Assembly: GCA_016858145.1 (NCBI GenBank)
Contig: JAEHOE010000021.1
Location: forward strand, 434,001 to 498,000
Length of the DNA: 64,000 nucleotides
Source of the DNA: Edaphochlamys debaryana
Taxonomy: Eukaryota > Chlorophyta > Chlorophyceae > Chlamydomonadales
Direction: 5' to 3'
Each line of letters starts with the position of its first letter. Position 1 is the first letter of the stretch. The translations under genes and the position numbers were made by a program. The notes below the pieces were generated by a model. The model saw only the letters and a list, made by a program, of their open reading frames with translations. It did no database searches and was not told where the DNA came from. Positions 22,393 through 33,243 of the stretch are shown piece by piece.

Positions 22393-24457
22393 ATGGAGTG
22401 CGACGATGCAAACGCCGTGTGGCTGCCTTGCATACTTTCCTGCGTAGCCCGCTTCCTTCCTGAGCACGTTGTACTGTGTACGCTCCCACTCGTGGACAAG
22501 GCGACTTCGGAGCAGTTCAGTGGCAATGGCAGCGTGCGGCTGTCGCAGCCAGCTCCTCACAGGGTCTTTGCGGCGCACTGGCTGGAGCCGCAGGCGTGCA
22601 GGAGCCTGCCACTACATCAGCGGGAGAAGCTCATCAGCCTGGTCGCGGCCAGCGGCGATGTTACCAACCTGAAGGTGGCCATCCAGGCCGCTGGCTGTCC
22701 GCCGACCAGCGAGGCGCTGGAGGCTGCTGCAGGCGCGGGCGCTCTCGACTGCTGCGAGCTCCTTGCTGAGATGCTCCAGCCGTCGGAAAGCGCATGGGAG
22801 CAGGCCCAGCGCGCTGCCGCCAAGGCGGGCCACCGCGCGGTGTGCGAGTTGTGCCAGGCCCACGGCACCACGGTGGACCCCTGGGCCGTAGCCGCTGCCT
22901 GCGCCGGCGGCCACCTGAAGCTGCCGCAGCCGGCCGCAGCTGCTGTGGCAACAGGCCGAGGGCATCGACGACATAAGCCTCTTGGAGGGCATGGCGGAGG
23001 GCTGTGCGCTGGAGGTTCTCATGGACGCGTGGGCGCAAGCCGAAGAGAGGAGGGCAGAAACAGCCCGCGATCCTGAAGATGTGTTGTCTGATGAGGATGA
23101 TGATGTGGACCTTGCCAATGATCCTTCAATGTCAGTCCGCGGCAGGCCCCTGGCCAATGATCCTTCAATGTTCGTAGTGCTGCACGCCGCCGTCTGCAGC
23201 CCTACGCCTGACTGGGAGGCCAAGGCTGAGTTCCTGCTCGCCCGGGGCCTGAGGTGTGACTGGTATGATATCTTCAGGCTTTCGCCCAACATGCCCCTCG
23301 AATGCTTCGAGTGGATGCGGCTGCGGGGCTGGGCTCCTGGAAGCCGGAGCTTGTACACGGCGATCAGTGCAGGACATGTGGAGACCGTCGAGTGGATGCT
23401 GGATGCTGGTGCCCACGAGAGGCACATTGCGGAGCTTGCACGAGGCCGTTTTGCAAGCCGCCCCTGGGCCCAGATCGACTACTTCGAAGATCTGGGCCAG
23501 GCGTCGTCGTCCGAGCTGGTCCCGCTGCTCGTCACTCGGGATTTTTACACGCCCGCACAGGGGCTGCAGCTCGCCCTCGAGAGAGGCCCCCAGGGCCGAA
23601 CCCTCCTCCGCTGGGTCGTGGGCGCATTTGGGATGGAGGACCTCGAGCCTCTGCCACGGTGTTTCACGATGGCCGCAGAGGCAGGCTGTGCGGAGGCAAT
23701 GGCGCTGTTGAAAGAGACGCTGGGAACCGAAGTGCGTGTGGATGGGGGCACGTGGACCGCGGTGGTGCGCTCCGGCTGTGAGGAGGCGCTCGATGGGTTG
23801 GACCAGATCGGCTGCCCTAGGCCAGTGAGTTTGCTGGGCTGGGGGGGCGGGCATGCATCCGGAGCTGGGCTCATTGCAGCGAGCAAGCAATGCGTCAAGG
23901 CTGAGCTGATCGCACGGGTGCTTAAGGGCGCATGCATGCTCCCAAACAAGGCGGGGGTTGCGTCACGGACAAACTCCAGCGGCAGCGTCCGTACGTCCGT
24001 TCCTCCATCGCCTGCTGTGCATGCCCCGGCCGGCTGCTAACATTACATCCGCCTCCTGCGCCTCCCGCAGGCTGACGGCCAGCCCTATGCTGCTGCTGCA
24101 GCGAACAACGACATGCGAACGCTGCGGGTGCTCCGGCGCCTGGGGCTGCCGTGGGGCGAGTCCTCTGGCGCAGACGGCTCATTCGCTTCGGCCGTGCGCT
24201 GGACCGCAAGCCTGGGCATCCTCCGCTGGATGGTGGCGGAGGGCTGCCCCGTGGACTGGGCGGCGGCAAGGACGGCCGCGGAGAAGAGCATGAAGAGGCA
24301 ACGCAAGCACCTCTACCCTTCCGACCACCAGACCGCCGTGGATGTGCTGGCGTGGATTGCAGAAGAGTCCGCAGCTAGCGCTGTTGCTACGGAGCCGAGG
24401 CGCCCGCGGGCGCAGCAGGGCTGGCTTGGCCGCATACGCTACCTACGCATCAAGTAG
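22393..24457 (+). CDS. Ankyrin-like repeat protein, possibly frame-disrupted
   Basis: The start at 22393 opens with an F-box-like N-terminal segment (WLPCILSCVARFLPEHVV). Degenerate ankyrin-like units follow (VAAACAGGHLK, YTAISAGHVETVEWMLDAG, CFTMAAEAGCAEAMALLK). The last exon is 24071-24457, after a GTGAGT donor at 23825 and an acceptor at 24069-24070. The problem is at about 22888-22954: coding sequence before and after is in different frames. Model 1 is a 67-base GT-AG intron, 22888-22954 (phase 0 on both sides), giving about 583 residues but removing a good ankyrin word, AAACAGGHLK. Model 2 is a one-base indel near 22945, by mutation or assembly error. Proteins of this kind form large, fast-evolving families in volvocine algae, and broken members are common. 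The molecular role is unknown. Confidence 0.65.
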
Positions 24458-25517
24458 CAGCGGGGGAGCAAGCAGGGGGTTAGGGCTGTACGGATGCCTT
24501 GTGCGTGGACAAGGTACCGCTAGAAGCTGCGGGGCAGCTGGGCTCAGCGGGGGGAAAAGGAGACACGGGGGACGAGTTACGCGAAAAGTAAGGCCAGCAA
24601 AGTGCAACAACATCTCGGATGCGGACTTCGACGCTCCTGCTGTGCTGAGTTACGGCTGGTGAGCGCCTGCGTCCTCGAGCGCTGTCTCTGCGATGCGGGT
24701 TTATCTTGTTTGAGGTTGCGTGCGTGAAGCATTTCTGCCATGTGGCGAGGCCATACGGTGCGCAAAGGCGCCTTTCTCAGGGGGGGCGTGCTCGGGATTG
24801 CAGAGGGTTGAGGGGGGGGCAGGGGCTGTGGGTTACGGGGGGCAGGTGCGGAAGGGCGGGCCGAGAGCAGGGGAGCCCCTGAATAGGGGGATGGTGGGGA
24901 CGGACGAGTGGCCGAGGGCGTGTGGCTAGGAAGCGGACGGAGAGGTCTGTGCTGGCAGCGCGCGCAATGCAAGTGTGCGTGTGAAGAGGCGGAGTCCATC
25001 CAACATGCAACAACGTGGCGTCCCAGCCTGGCCGTCCCAGGCTATGCGTTGACCAGGGACACGTCCGTTGACCAAGAGGCCCTACTTGGCTGCTTCTGAC
25101 CAATGCCGTGTTGGAAGTGCTGCTCAGGCGCATGCGCCTTGCATAGTCGGGACGACGACGCGTAGCCCAGGGGAAGGGCGAATGCATCGTGTCTGTTCCA
25201 CCCCCGTCCTCGTCTGGGGCGCCAGGCAGACCGGGGGTGGCGGGGCTGAGGCACGGTTTTTGGTTCGGTGTGGCCCATCCTGATAACCCCGAAAGAGATG
25301 CTCATGTCGTCTAGCGCTCCCGGGCGTGTGGGCGGGTTGGGCGGGTTCGGGCGGTCAGCGAGCGACCGTTGTCCGTACACATGTGGCCATCCGTGCCATA
25401 ACGCCCGCGAGCTCCCTCGCGCTCATTGCCTTCTCGCCTAGACCTCGAAAGCTCGACTCGCCTGCACGTCTTAGCAGAAGCTGCACCTCCGACCCGCCCA
25501 GAGCTTGAGCCAACGAC
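24458..25517. other. Intergenic; ACLA upstream region
   Basis: No gene is supported. It contains copy B of a dispersed repeat (25322-25396), just upstream of the ACLA start at 25518, so the repeat may overlap the ACLA promoter or 5' UTR. Confidence 0.45.
25322..25396 (+). repeat. Dispersed repeat, copy B (ACLA upstream)
   Basis: Counterpart of 21518-21592: the same GGGCGTGTGGGCGGGTTGGG core and GCGACCGTTGTCC, CATGTGGCCATCCGTG. It ends about 120 bases before the ACLA start codon. Confidence 0.65.
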
Positions 25518-27219
25518 ATGGCTCGCAAAAAGATCAGGGAATTCGCGGCCAAGTCGCTGCTCAAGGCGCATATCAAGCGCCTGGCTGGCATTGACCTGCC
25601 AATTCAGGCGAGCGCGGACGGCCCGGTCGGGATCCCGCTGCTATTTCGCGGTTGGGCACCCAAGCAGTAGTGCAGCAACCTCTGGCAGCTCATATGTACT
25701 GACTGCTGCTGGCAATGTTACTTTCTGGTTTGGGCTCGCCCTTCGGAAGAATCGCCTTGACGGATTCGCCTCTCGGCCTGGCTGAACAACGTGTGCACAG
25801 GTGGCGCAGTTCACGGCTGAGACTAACAAGTCGGACCTGCTCAACGCTAACCCGTGGCTCGCGAGCACCAAGCTGGTGAGGCTGGCTCGCCTTCTCGAGT
25901 GCACGGTCCCTCCCCCCTGGACTCCCCCAGCTTCCCCCCGGCTTTCTCTAGCGTCGCCGCTCACAGCCGCACTATCGCCTACATCTACTGCGCGTACCGC
26001 TCCGTGTCGAGCAAGATAGCCTCATTGCTTGTGTGCTGCGCGGGCGCTATGCCCGCCTCCCCCGGCTTCCCCTCGGCCCCCTCGGACCGCTCCCGCTGCC
26101 CTCTGATGGCAGCCCTCTCTGCCCGCACTGAAACACGGGGCGTTGCGCTTTTCTCCCTCTATGCCGCATCCGCGCGGCCACTCCGGGCAGGTGGTCAAGC
26201 CGGACATGCTGTTCGGTCAGCGTGGGAAGAATGACCTGGTGGGGCTGAACCTGGACTTCAACCAGGTGTGAGGGGCACGGGCGGGGGGATTCAGAGGGGT
26301 CTATGGGTTAGGTGGGTGGCAGGGGGGGTGGCAGGGGGGGTGTGAGGGGCATGGAGAGGGAATTCGTTCGATGGATGGGAGTCATGGGGGGAATAGGGAG
26401 GGGTAGACAACCCCCGAGGGGTGAGGGGTGAGGGGGAGTCACCAGGGTGGACAGGGGGAGGGTCCGGATGGATTGGGGGTGGTGGGGAGGGTGCGGGCGA
26501 GGCGAGGGAATGGTGCGGAGAAATTGGGGGGTGTTCTATTGTGGGGTTGGTTGGGGTCGAGCGGTGTCGAGGGCTGGGCTAGGCAGACCAAGGTGGGATG
26601 TGGGTTGGATAGGGCAAGTTAGGGCACAAGGTTTCTTGATAGCTGGGGAGAGGAACGTGCGATGGCGTGTGCTACGGGGAGAACTGGGTCACGCAGAGGT
26701 GGAGCGGAGCGCACCCGGGCAAGTGCTGGGGCGCGGGGCTGTGCGGAGAGGCCAGTACCCTCTGCAGAGGGCGTCACTCGGGCGCCAGAATGGTGGGCAG
26801 GCAAAGCGCTGACCGCAGACAACGCGATCCCGCCCGGCCCAAGCGTGTCTTCTTTCCTCCGGCCAGCTTCACGCCCCCCTACACCTCCCCACACCCCCCT
26901 CTTACCCCCCTCGCCCTTCCACGCACAGGCCATTGACTTTGCCACCGCGCGCCTGAACCGCGAGGTGACCATCAACGGCTGCACCGGCCCCATCTCCACC
27001 TTCCTTCTGGAGCCCTTCGTGCCGCACAGCGAGGAGTACTACCTGTCCATCACCTCCACGCGGGGGGGCTGGGAGGTGGCGTTCAGCGAGGCGGGGGGCA
27101 TCCACATCGAGGAGGTGGGGGGGGGGGGGATGGGGAGGGGGGATAGAGGGGCGGGAGGGAGGGGCGAGGGAGGTGGGGGGAGGCGGGATCAAGGCGGGGG
27201 GCATCCACATCGAGGAGGT

Positions 27220-27260
<41 letters not shown>

Positions 27261-30200
27261 GGGGTGAAGGCGCAGCCGAGGCCGGAGAGTGCGGCGGGTC
27301 CCCCGTGTGCAGGCGTGACGTAGGCTGGACATGGGGCTGGACATGAGGGATGGTTCACCCATTCCCTCCCACTCGCCCCCCCCCACACACATAGAACTGG
27401 GACAAGCTGCGTACCGTGACCCTGGACGTGCTCGAGGTGTCCCCCCCGGGCAAGCTCACCAGCGAGCAGGTGGGGTGGGGGGCGGGGGTGGGGGTGGGGG
27501 GATTTCGAGCGATGGGGAACGCGGAGGGAGGGAAGGAGCGGCGGGGAAGGGAGGAGGAGGGTTGGGGGTGGTGTGGAGGGCCTCCGTGGCCCGGGGCTGT
27601 GTGCAGTGGGTCGTGGGGGGCGGAGTGCGTAGGGGTGCGCACGGGGCCCGGGCCGGGACGTTTGAGGACGCTGTGCCCATCAAGGCGTCTCGCCTCCCTG
27701 CCAAACCCGTTCCACACACCCCATCAACCCCCACCCCCCCAGGTCGCCCCCCTCATCTCCGGGCTACCCCTGGAGGTCAAGCCCGCCTTGGAGCGATTCA
27801 TCACCGCCGCATTCGCCGTATTCCACGACCTGGACATGACCCTGCTGGAGATGAACCCCTGGTGAGCGTGATTGCCGTACCGTGCCGTACCGTACGGCAC
27901 GCGTGCGGCGCGTGGTACGGCATGTACGGCGGGTGGTGCGGCGCGTGTGTGGAGCATGCTGGGGTGGCCGTGGTTGGGCGAAGGGGCTCGTGAGACGGCT
28001 CAGCATGACTGCAACTGGGGCATGCGCGGTTGACGCGTACCGTCCAGCGGTTGGCCAGCGCGGTGGCTGCGCTGTCGAGGGGCAGCTCAAGGGAGCAGGT
28101 TCCCTCGTGTTGAGGGACCCCTTGGCAGGCGAGGTGCCTCAGGCCGTGCGGCTGCAGGTTTGGAAGGGCAAGGGGGCAGCAACACCGGGCGGCCTGAGGA
28201 AGGGAGATGTTGTTGTGTGTGCGGCTGACGCCCTTAGCCTCCCCTCATCCCTCCCCCCTCTGCCCCCCTCCCCCCCCTGTCAGGACCCTGGACGCCAGCG
28301 GCCAGCCCTTCCCCCTGGACATGAGGGTGGAGCTGGACGACACGGCCCCTTGCCTCCCCCCCTGATCCCTCCCCCCCCCCCCCCCTCCCCCCCCTGTCAG
28401 GACCCTGGACGCCAGCGGCCAGCCCTTCCCCCTGGACATGCGGGTGGAGCTGGACGACACGGCCCTTGCCTCCCCCCCTGATCCCTCCCCTCCCCCCCCT
28501 CCCCCCCCTGTCAGGACCCTGGGCGCCAGCGGCCAGCCCTTCCCCCTGGACATGCGGGTGGAGCTGGACGACACGGCCCTTGCCTCCCCCCCTGATCCCT
28601 CCCCTCCCCCCCCTCCCCCCCCTGTCAGGACCCTGGACGCCAGCGGCCAGCCCTTCCCCCTGGACATGCGGGTGGAGCTGGACGACACGGCCCGCTACCG
28701 CTGCGCCGCCAAGTGGGCGGCGGGGGCGGGCCCGGCGGCGCAGGTAAGGGCGGGACGGTTGGGGTTCGGGGCGGGGCGGGTGCCCGGGGCGGATGGGGTT
28801 CGGGGTGGGGAGGGGTGGGTACTGGCCGTATCGCGCTCATTTCTCCACCCTTTTCTCCGCCCTTGTAAAAGGGGGATGTGGGTCGAGTTTGGGGACCCTG
28901 AAAAGAGGCTTGGCACCCGGGTAGTGCGGTAGATGGGGGGATGGGGGGCCGTTTGGGGCCGGGTACGAGCGGTGCTCTCTATCGGATCGGAGGAGGAACA
29001 TAGCAGGAGCGGAGCAGGAGGAGCACAGTCCTCGGCCCCCAGACGCCCCTAGCGGAAAGTGCCGAGGGGGGGGGGACCGATGGGGGAGCGGGCAAGTCTA
29101 TCCCGCGAGAGGAGCAGGGGTTGCTTTGAAGGTGCTTTGAAGGTGCTTTGCCCCCACCCTTAGCCTCTCCGCGTCCCCAGCTCCGCCCCTCCCCAGTCTC
29201 CACCCATCTTCCCCCTCCCCTTCCCAACCTCTCCCCCCCCAGGCCGGGCCCGGCTCCTCCTCCGCCCCCGAGCCCTCCGAGATCGAGTTCCCGCTCCCCT
29301 TCGGCCGCCTCCTGTCCCCCGCCGAGACCACCATTGCGGCTCTGGACGAGGCCACGGGGGCCTCGCTCAAGTTCACGGTGCTCAACCCCCAGGCAAGGGG
29401 GGAGGCAAGAGGGGGGGAGAGGGAAGGGGGGCAGGAGGGGAGGGAGGGGAGGGAGGGAGGAGGCAAGGGGGGCCTCACTTCAACTCACGGTGCTCATCCT
29501 CATGGTGGGATTCTGGCTGCGGCTTTTCTCGCTCAGGCCCATGGGGGGCGCGTGTTGGCCACGGGCCACTGGTCCGGGCATCCTCACCTGCGGGCCTATT
29601 AGTGATATGGGTGCCACCATGACTCGGTCGGATGCCAGGCAGCTGGACCGTGTCTTGCGTGAGATCTGGGAGGGGCGCTTTTGGGGCCCACTCAACCTAG
29701 CTTTACTTGTTCCTGCCTCACTGGACACACGCCCCTTTGGCCCACGGCCCGTATGGGAGTTCACGGCTGATGCCCTTACTTGTCCGTGTAACAACAACAA
29801 CAACCTACACCCCCTCGTCCCCCCTTTCTCCCCCCCCCCCCTCAGGGCCGCGTGTGGCTCATGGTGGCGGGCGGGGGCGCCTCCGTCATCTACACGGACA
29901 CCATCGCGGACCTGGGCTTCGCGGCAGAGCTGGGGTGAGGGGGGGGGTAGAGGATCTGGGGAGGAGTGGGATCAGGGGGAGGGGGGGGGGTTAGGGTCCG
30001 TCATCTACATGGACACCAACACGGAAGTGGGAGACGGGGGTGGAGCTGGGGAGAGGGGGGAGCGTGGGGGAGGCTGGGGGAGTCGGACACTGACTCATGC
30101 ACTTGCCGCCGTACAACCTGCCGTACGACGCAGTAACTACGGCGAGTACAGCGGCGCGCCCAACACGGCCGAGACGTACCAGTACGCCAGGACTGTGCTC

Positions 30201-31045
30201 GACTCTGCCACCTCCAACACCGATGGCCGCCCCCGGGCGCTGCTCATCGGAGGGGGCATCGCCAACTTCACCGATGTGGCGGCCACCTTCACGGGTGAGT
30301 ACGGCAGTACGGCGCACACCTCGGCCGGCGGCGGTGAACACACGCGCTGTACGAGCTGGCCTGGCGGACAGCCTGCATGTCTGACCCGTTCCCTCCCTGC
30401 CCCGATCCAAGTCAAGTCTGAAGCCCCTTCCCTCTCCCACCTCCCCGCCCTCCCCCTCCTCCCAGCTGGCTGCCGCTCCTTCTCGTTCTTTTCTCTCCAT
30501 TTCGTATGACCCCCCCCCCCCCTCCGTTCCCCCAGGCATCATCCAGGCCCTCAAGGAGAAGGCGGGGGCGCTGCAGGTGCGGCCTGCAACAGGCAATGGA
30601 GCGGCGGGGCCCGGCGGTGTTGGGGCGCCTGGGCACAAAGTTACATGATACCCACGCCCGCACGAACACGCCCTACCTTTCACCCCAGCTTACCTGCCCC
30701 CAACCCTCCCCTCCAGCCCCTACCCCCTACCCCCTATCCCCCACGTTGCCACGGTGTGCATCGTCGTGCGCCGCCGCACCTTCACCCTCCCCCCCCCCAC
30801 ACACACACAAGCCCACACGGCACGAAACACACCTTAAGCCCCCCCCTTTGCCCCCACCCCACCCCCACCCCCAGGCCGCCAAGGTGCGCATCTTCGTGCG
30901 CCGCGGCGGCCCCAACTGGCAAAAGGGCCTGGAGCTCATGCGGGCCCTGGGGCCCCAGATCGGCGTCCCCGTGGCCGTGTACGGCCCTGAGTCATCCATG
31001 ACCGGGATCTGCGCCGAGGCCATCAACAGCCTCTCGCAGGCCTGA
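25518..31045 (+). CDS. ACLA: ATP-citrate lyase subunit A (citrate/ATP-binding half)
   Basis: Plant-type split ATP-citrate lyase: ACLA with ACLB cleaves citrate with CoA and ATP to acetyl-CoA and oxaloacetate in the cytosol, feeding fatty-acid elongation and sterol synthesis. Exons: 25518-25607, 25801-25875, 26191-26265, 26929-27114, 27395-27469, 27743-27861, 28629-28743, 29243-29392, 29846-29934, 30134-30294, 30536-30576 and 30875-31045, about 448 residues against about 423 in land plants. Signatures: the start [120 protein letters not shown] and [12 protein letters not shown]. The extra length is an Ala/Gly/Ser/Pro-rich stretch around exons 7-8. Introns 1 and 8 appear to use GC donors. Intron 6 ends in four copies of the exon 7 acceptor region. 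Confidence 0.96.
27088..27259 (+). repeat. Copy of ACLA exon 4 end plus donor, then 40-base G run
   Basis: The exon 4 end (GGCGGGGGGCATCCACATCG, AGGAG|GTG) is repeated exactly about 103 bases downstream, at 27193-27220. The copied donor opens directly into an uninterrupted run of 40 G (27220-27259), so the intron has two candidate donors. Confidence 0.9.
28270..28692 (+). repeat. Four tandem copies of ACLA exon 7 acceptor and coding start
   Basis: Units start, just after CCCTGTCAG, at 28284, 28401, 28515 and 28629 (periods 117, 114, 114). Each carries about 63 coding bases ([21 protein letters not shown], with one Asp-to-Gly change in unit 3) and a C-rich linker with an acceptor. Units 2 to 4 are open across the linkers in the coding frame; after unit 1 an in-frame TGA follows. 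Only unit 4 continues into the rest of exon 7. Confidence 0.93.
29356..29504 (+). repeat. Diverged copy of ACLA exon 8 end inside intron 8
   Basis: The exon end (GGCCTCGCTCAAGTTCACGG, then TGCTCAACCCCCAGG) is echoed at about 29471-29504 (GGCCTCACTTCAACTCACGG, then TGCTCATCCTCATGG). The similarity is clear but about one fifth of positions differ. Confidence 0.7.
29882..30050 (+). repeat. Diverged copy of ACLA exon 9 end inside intron 9
   Basis: TCCGTCATCTACACGGACAC, then CATCGCGG (from 29882) is repeated 115 bases later as TCCGTCATCTACATGGACAC, then CAACACGG (29997-30024). The similarity extends to the GAGCTGGGG donor context. Confidence 0.75.
30741..30912 (+). repeat. Diverged upstream copy of ACLA exon 12 acceptor region
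   Basis: GTGTGCATCGTCGTGCGCC (about 30755) precedes, by about 130 bases, the real exon segment GTGCGCATCTTCGTGCGCC. Both sit in C-rich tracts. Confidence 0.65.
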
Positions 31046-33243
31046 GCTGGGCCCGAGCTGGGCCTGGGCCGGGCCCGAGCTGGGCCTGGGGCCGGGCCCG
31101 AGCTGGGCGGGACCTGAGTGGGTCCTGTGTTGTGGGTAGCAGGCGGGGGCTAGCAGGCGGGGGGCGGTTCACCGCGTAAGCCCGGGGCCGGGTGTGCGGT
31201 CGGTGGCGGGGCCCAGGCCCGGCCCAGGCCCAGGCCCAGGCCGGTAGCGGGCATGAAGGGGCGGCCGGGCCGGCAGTGGTTCTAGCAGAGGTGTCCTGGA
31301 GGCAGCGCTGAGTGCAATTGGCAGCTAAGTCACTTGAGCCCTGAGGAGTGAACACGCGGAGGGCGTCCTGGGGGCTGGATATCCGCTGGTGCCCCGCTGG
31401 GCTGCGGGAGCTTGGCCATGCCCGAACGCAGACCAGCAGCCGCCTCCAGCGTTGGAGCCGGGCCCCGTGGGAGGCGATGGCCCAACTGAGAGCCCAGGCC
31501 GAGGCACACGTGGGGGGACTAGGGGCTTTAACGAGGCGTGCTGCAAGGCGTCGTGTTGGCTGAGTTGGGAGGCTCTTGCTCTTGGTTTGGATCACTTGCA
31601 TGGGGGAGGAAGCGTTGGAGTGTCGGTGTGTAGGTGGCAGCTGGATAGCGCGAGGGAGTGGGACAGGCGGAGTTCCCTAAGGCGGGACCTTGCTGGGGAA
31701 CAGCCCAGGCATGAAGGCTAACAGGCAGAATTCTGGGCTCGGGTTCGTTCCTTTGCGGAAGACTGTGGTCAAGGTTTCAGTAAGAAGTGGAGCGACGTTC
31801 CGCCTGAGCACCCTTTCCTGGGTGGCGTGGCAGGGAAGCCGCGGTTCAACCCCGCTGCGGATGTCGAGCTGCCTTCCCCCTGACTCGGCCTGGTTACGGT
31901 GCTTGTGATGAAGCTGGCCCACTCGGGTTGAGACTGTGGCTGTATGGGTTGGAGTAGGTGGTTGACTCGGTGTTGGACAATCCCTTAGGGAACGCCTGGG
32001 GTCGGGGGAAGTTGACTCTCTCCCCCTTGTGCGGGACCGGCAGCTCGTCTGCCCGCTGGCCGCAACCCTGTAACGCGTCATTCCTAACAGGCAGTAGAAT
32101 GCCAGTGCCCCTGTAAGGCTCGAGGAATCCTATGTGTGGGCCTGCCATGAGCTGTGATGCGCTTAGTCCTCAAAGTGTATCGGTCAGGGCAAGAGGGACT
32201 TCACCTTTGTCGACGAGCGGGAGGACGAGGGGACCGCCGGGTGCTGGGTACGTGTGTGCGTGTGCACTCGACGGCGATGGGCTACCTTCGTTGCGCTATT
32301 AACAGCACACGGCGATCTTCCCATGTAAACTCAAAGGGGCGAAGCCAAACTCAACCCGCACGCGGGTGCATTCCTTACGTGCTCAGGCACCGGCAGGTGC
32401 TTACAACTCACTTCACAAACCATGCTAAGCTCTGGCTAAGCACCCTTACAACATAATCACCGCTAGACTGCCGCAAAGTCGCGGGCTGGCGGAAGCCTTC
32501 GGTGCCCGGACCATGCCGCGGGCCGTCGCACCCGCAGCCCCTGAGAGCACAGATGCTCCACTTCAACTTTGCTGAGGATCCCGTTGCAGCGACGTAAGGT
32601 AACGCGTGCCATCGAGCGTATGCATGCGCCTTCACTGCAGGCAGTCGCTTTCCCCCCCTGCGCGCACAACGCTCTGGGTGCCTACGGGGCCAATTTAACC
32701 ACAAATGCGCTCTCTGCCGGCTCCCACGCCGCTGATGTACCCAAACCTTGCCCCTTTAACCCCCACCCCACCCCACCCCTCGTCCTCCCCCGGGTGTCTG
32801 CCTCTGGGGCGCCTTCGCTCCCTGCGCAGGCCGCCTGCGCTCTAAGGCATGTCGGCAACGCCCCAGCGGCAGCGCCCGCAGACGGCTCGCGAGAGGCCGC
32901 GGACCGCCACCCACCGGGATGACTGGTGCGATGGGTGACGGAAGGATTGGGGAGGGGCGTGCAAGCTGCAACCCGCGTTGCTTTGCCTGGCACCAGGCCC
33001 AAACCTCCCCTCCCACGATAATCCGCTGCTCAACCGGGGATACAGCAATCTTGCGCCCTCAGCGTGCGAGCCGGTGATCTGCTGCTTTGATCCGCTGCTC
33101 CACCAGGGCCCAAAGCAAAACCCACATTCTCACACCCGCGCCCCCCCCCCCCCGCGCAACGCCCTCGCAGGCCTCCGCCCGTGCCCCACCCGGGCCCAGC
33201 CCCCGGCTCGGCCGTTCCCCGCAGACCCTCCGGGTCGGGCCCC
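31046..33243. other. ACLA 3' UTR and intergenic stretch
   Basis: No gene is supported. Just after the ACLA stop, 31046-31110 and 31215-31240 hold short GGGCC(C/T)GAGCTGGGCCTG-type repeats. A candidate TGTAA for ACLA lies at 32069-32073. Confidence 0.45.

Noticed and set aside
25608..25631. ACLA exon 1 extended to a GT donor (ASADGP added)
   Set aside because: In frame and possible, but the shorter GC-donor form matches plant ACLA length exactly and the same gene has a second secure GC donor; kept as the alternative.
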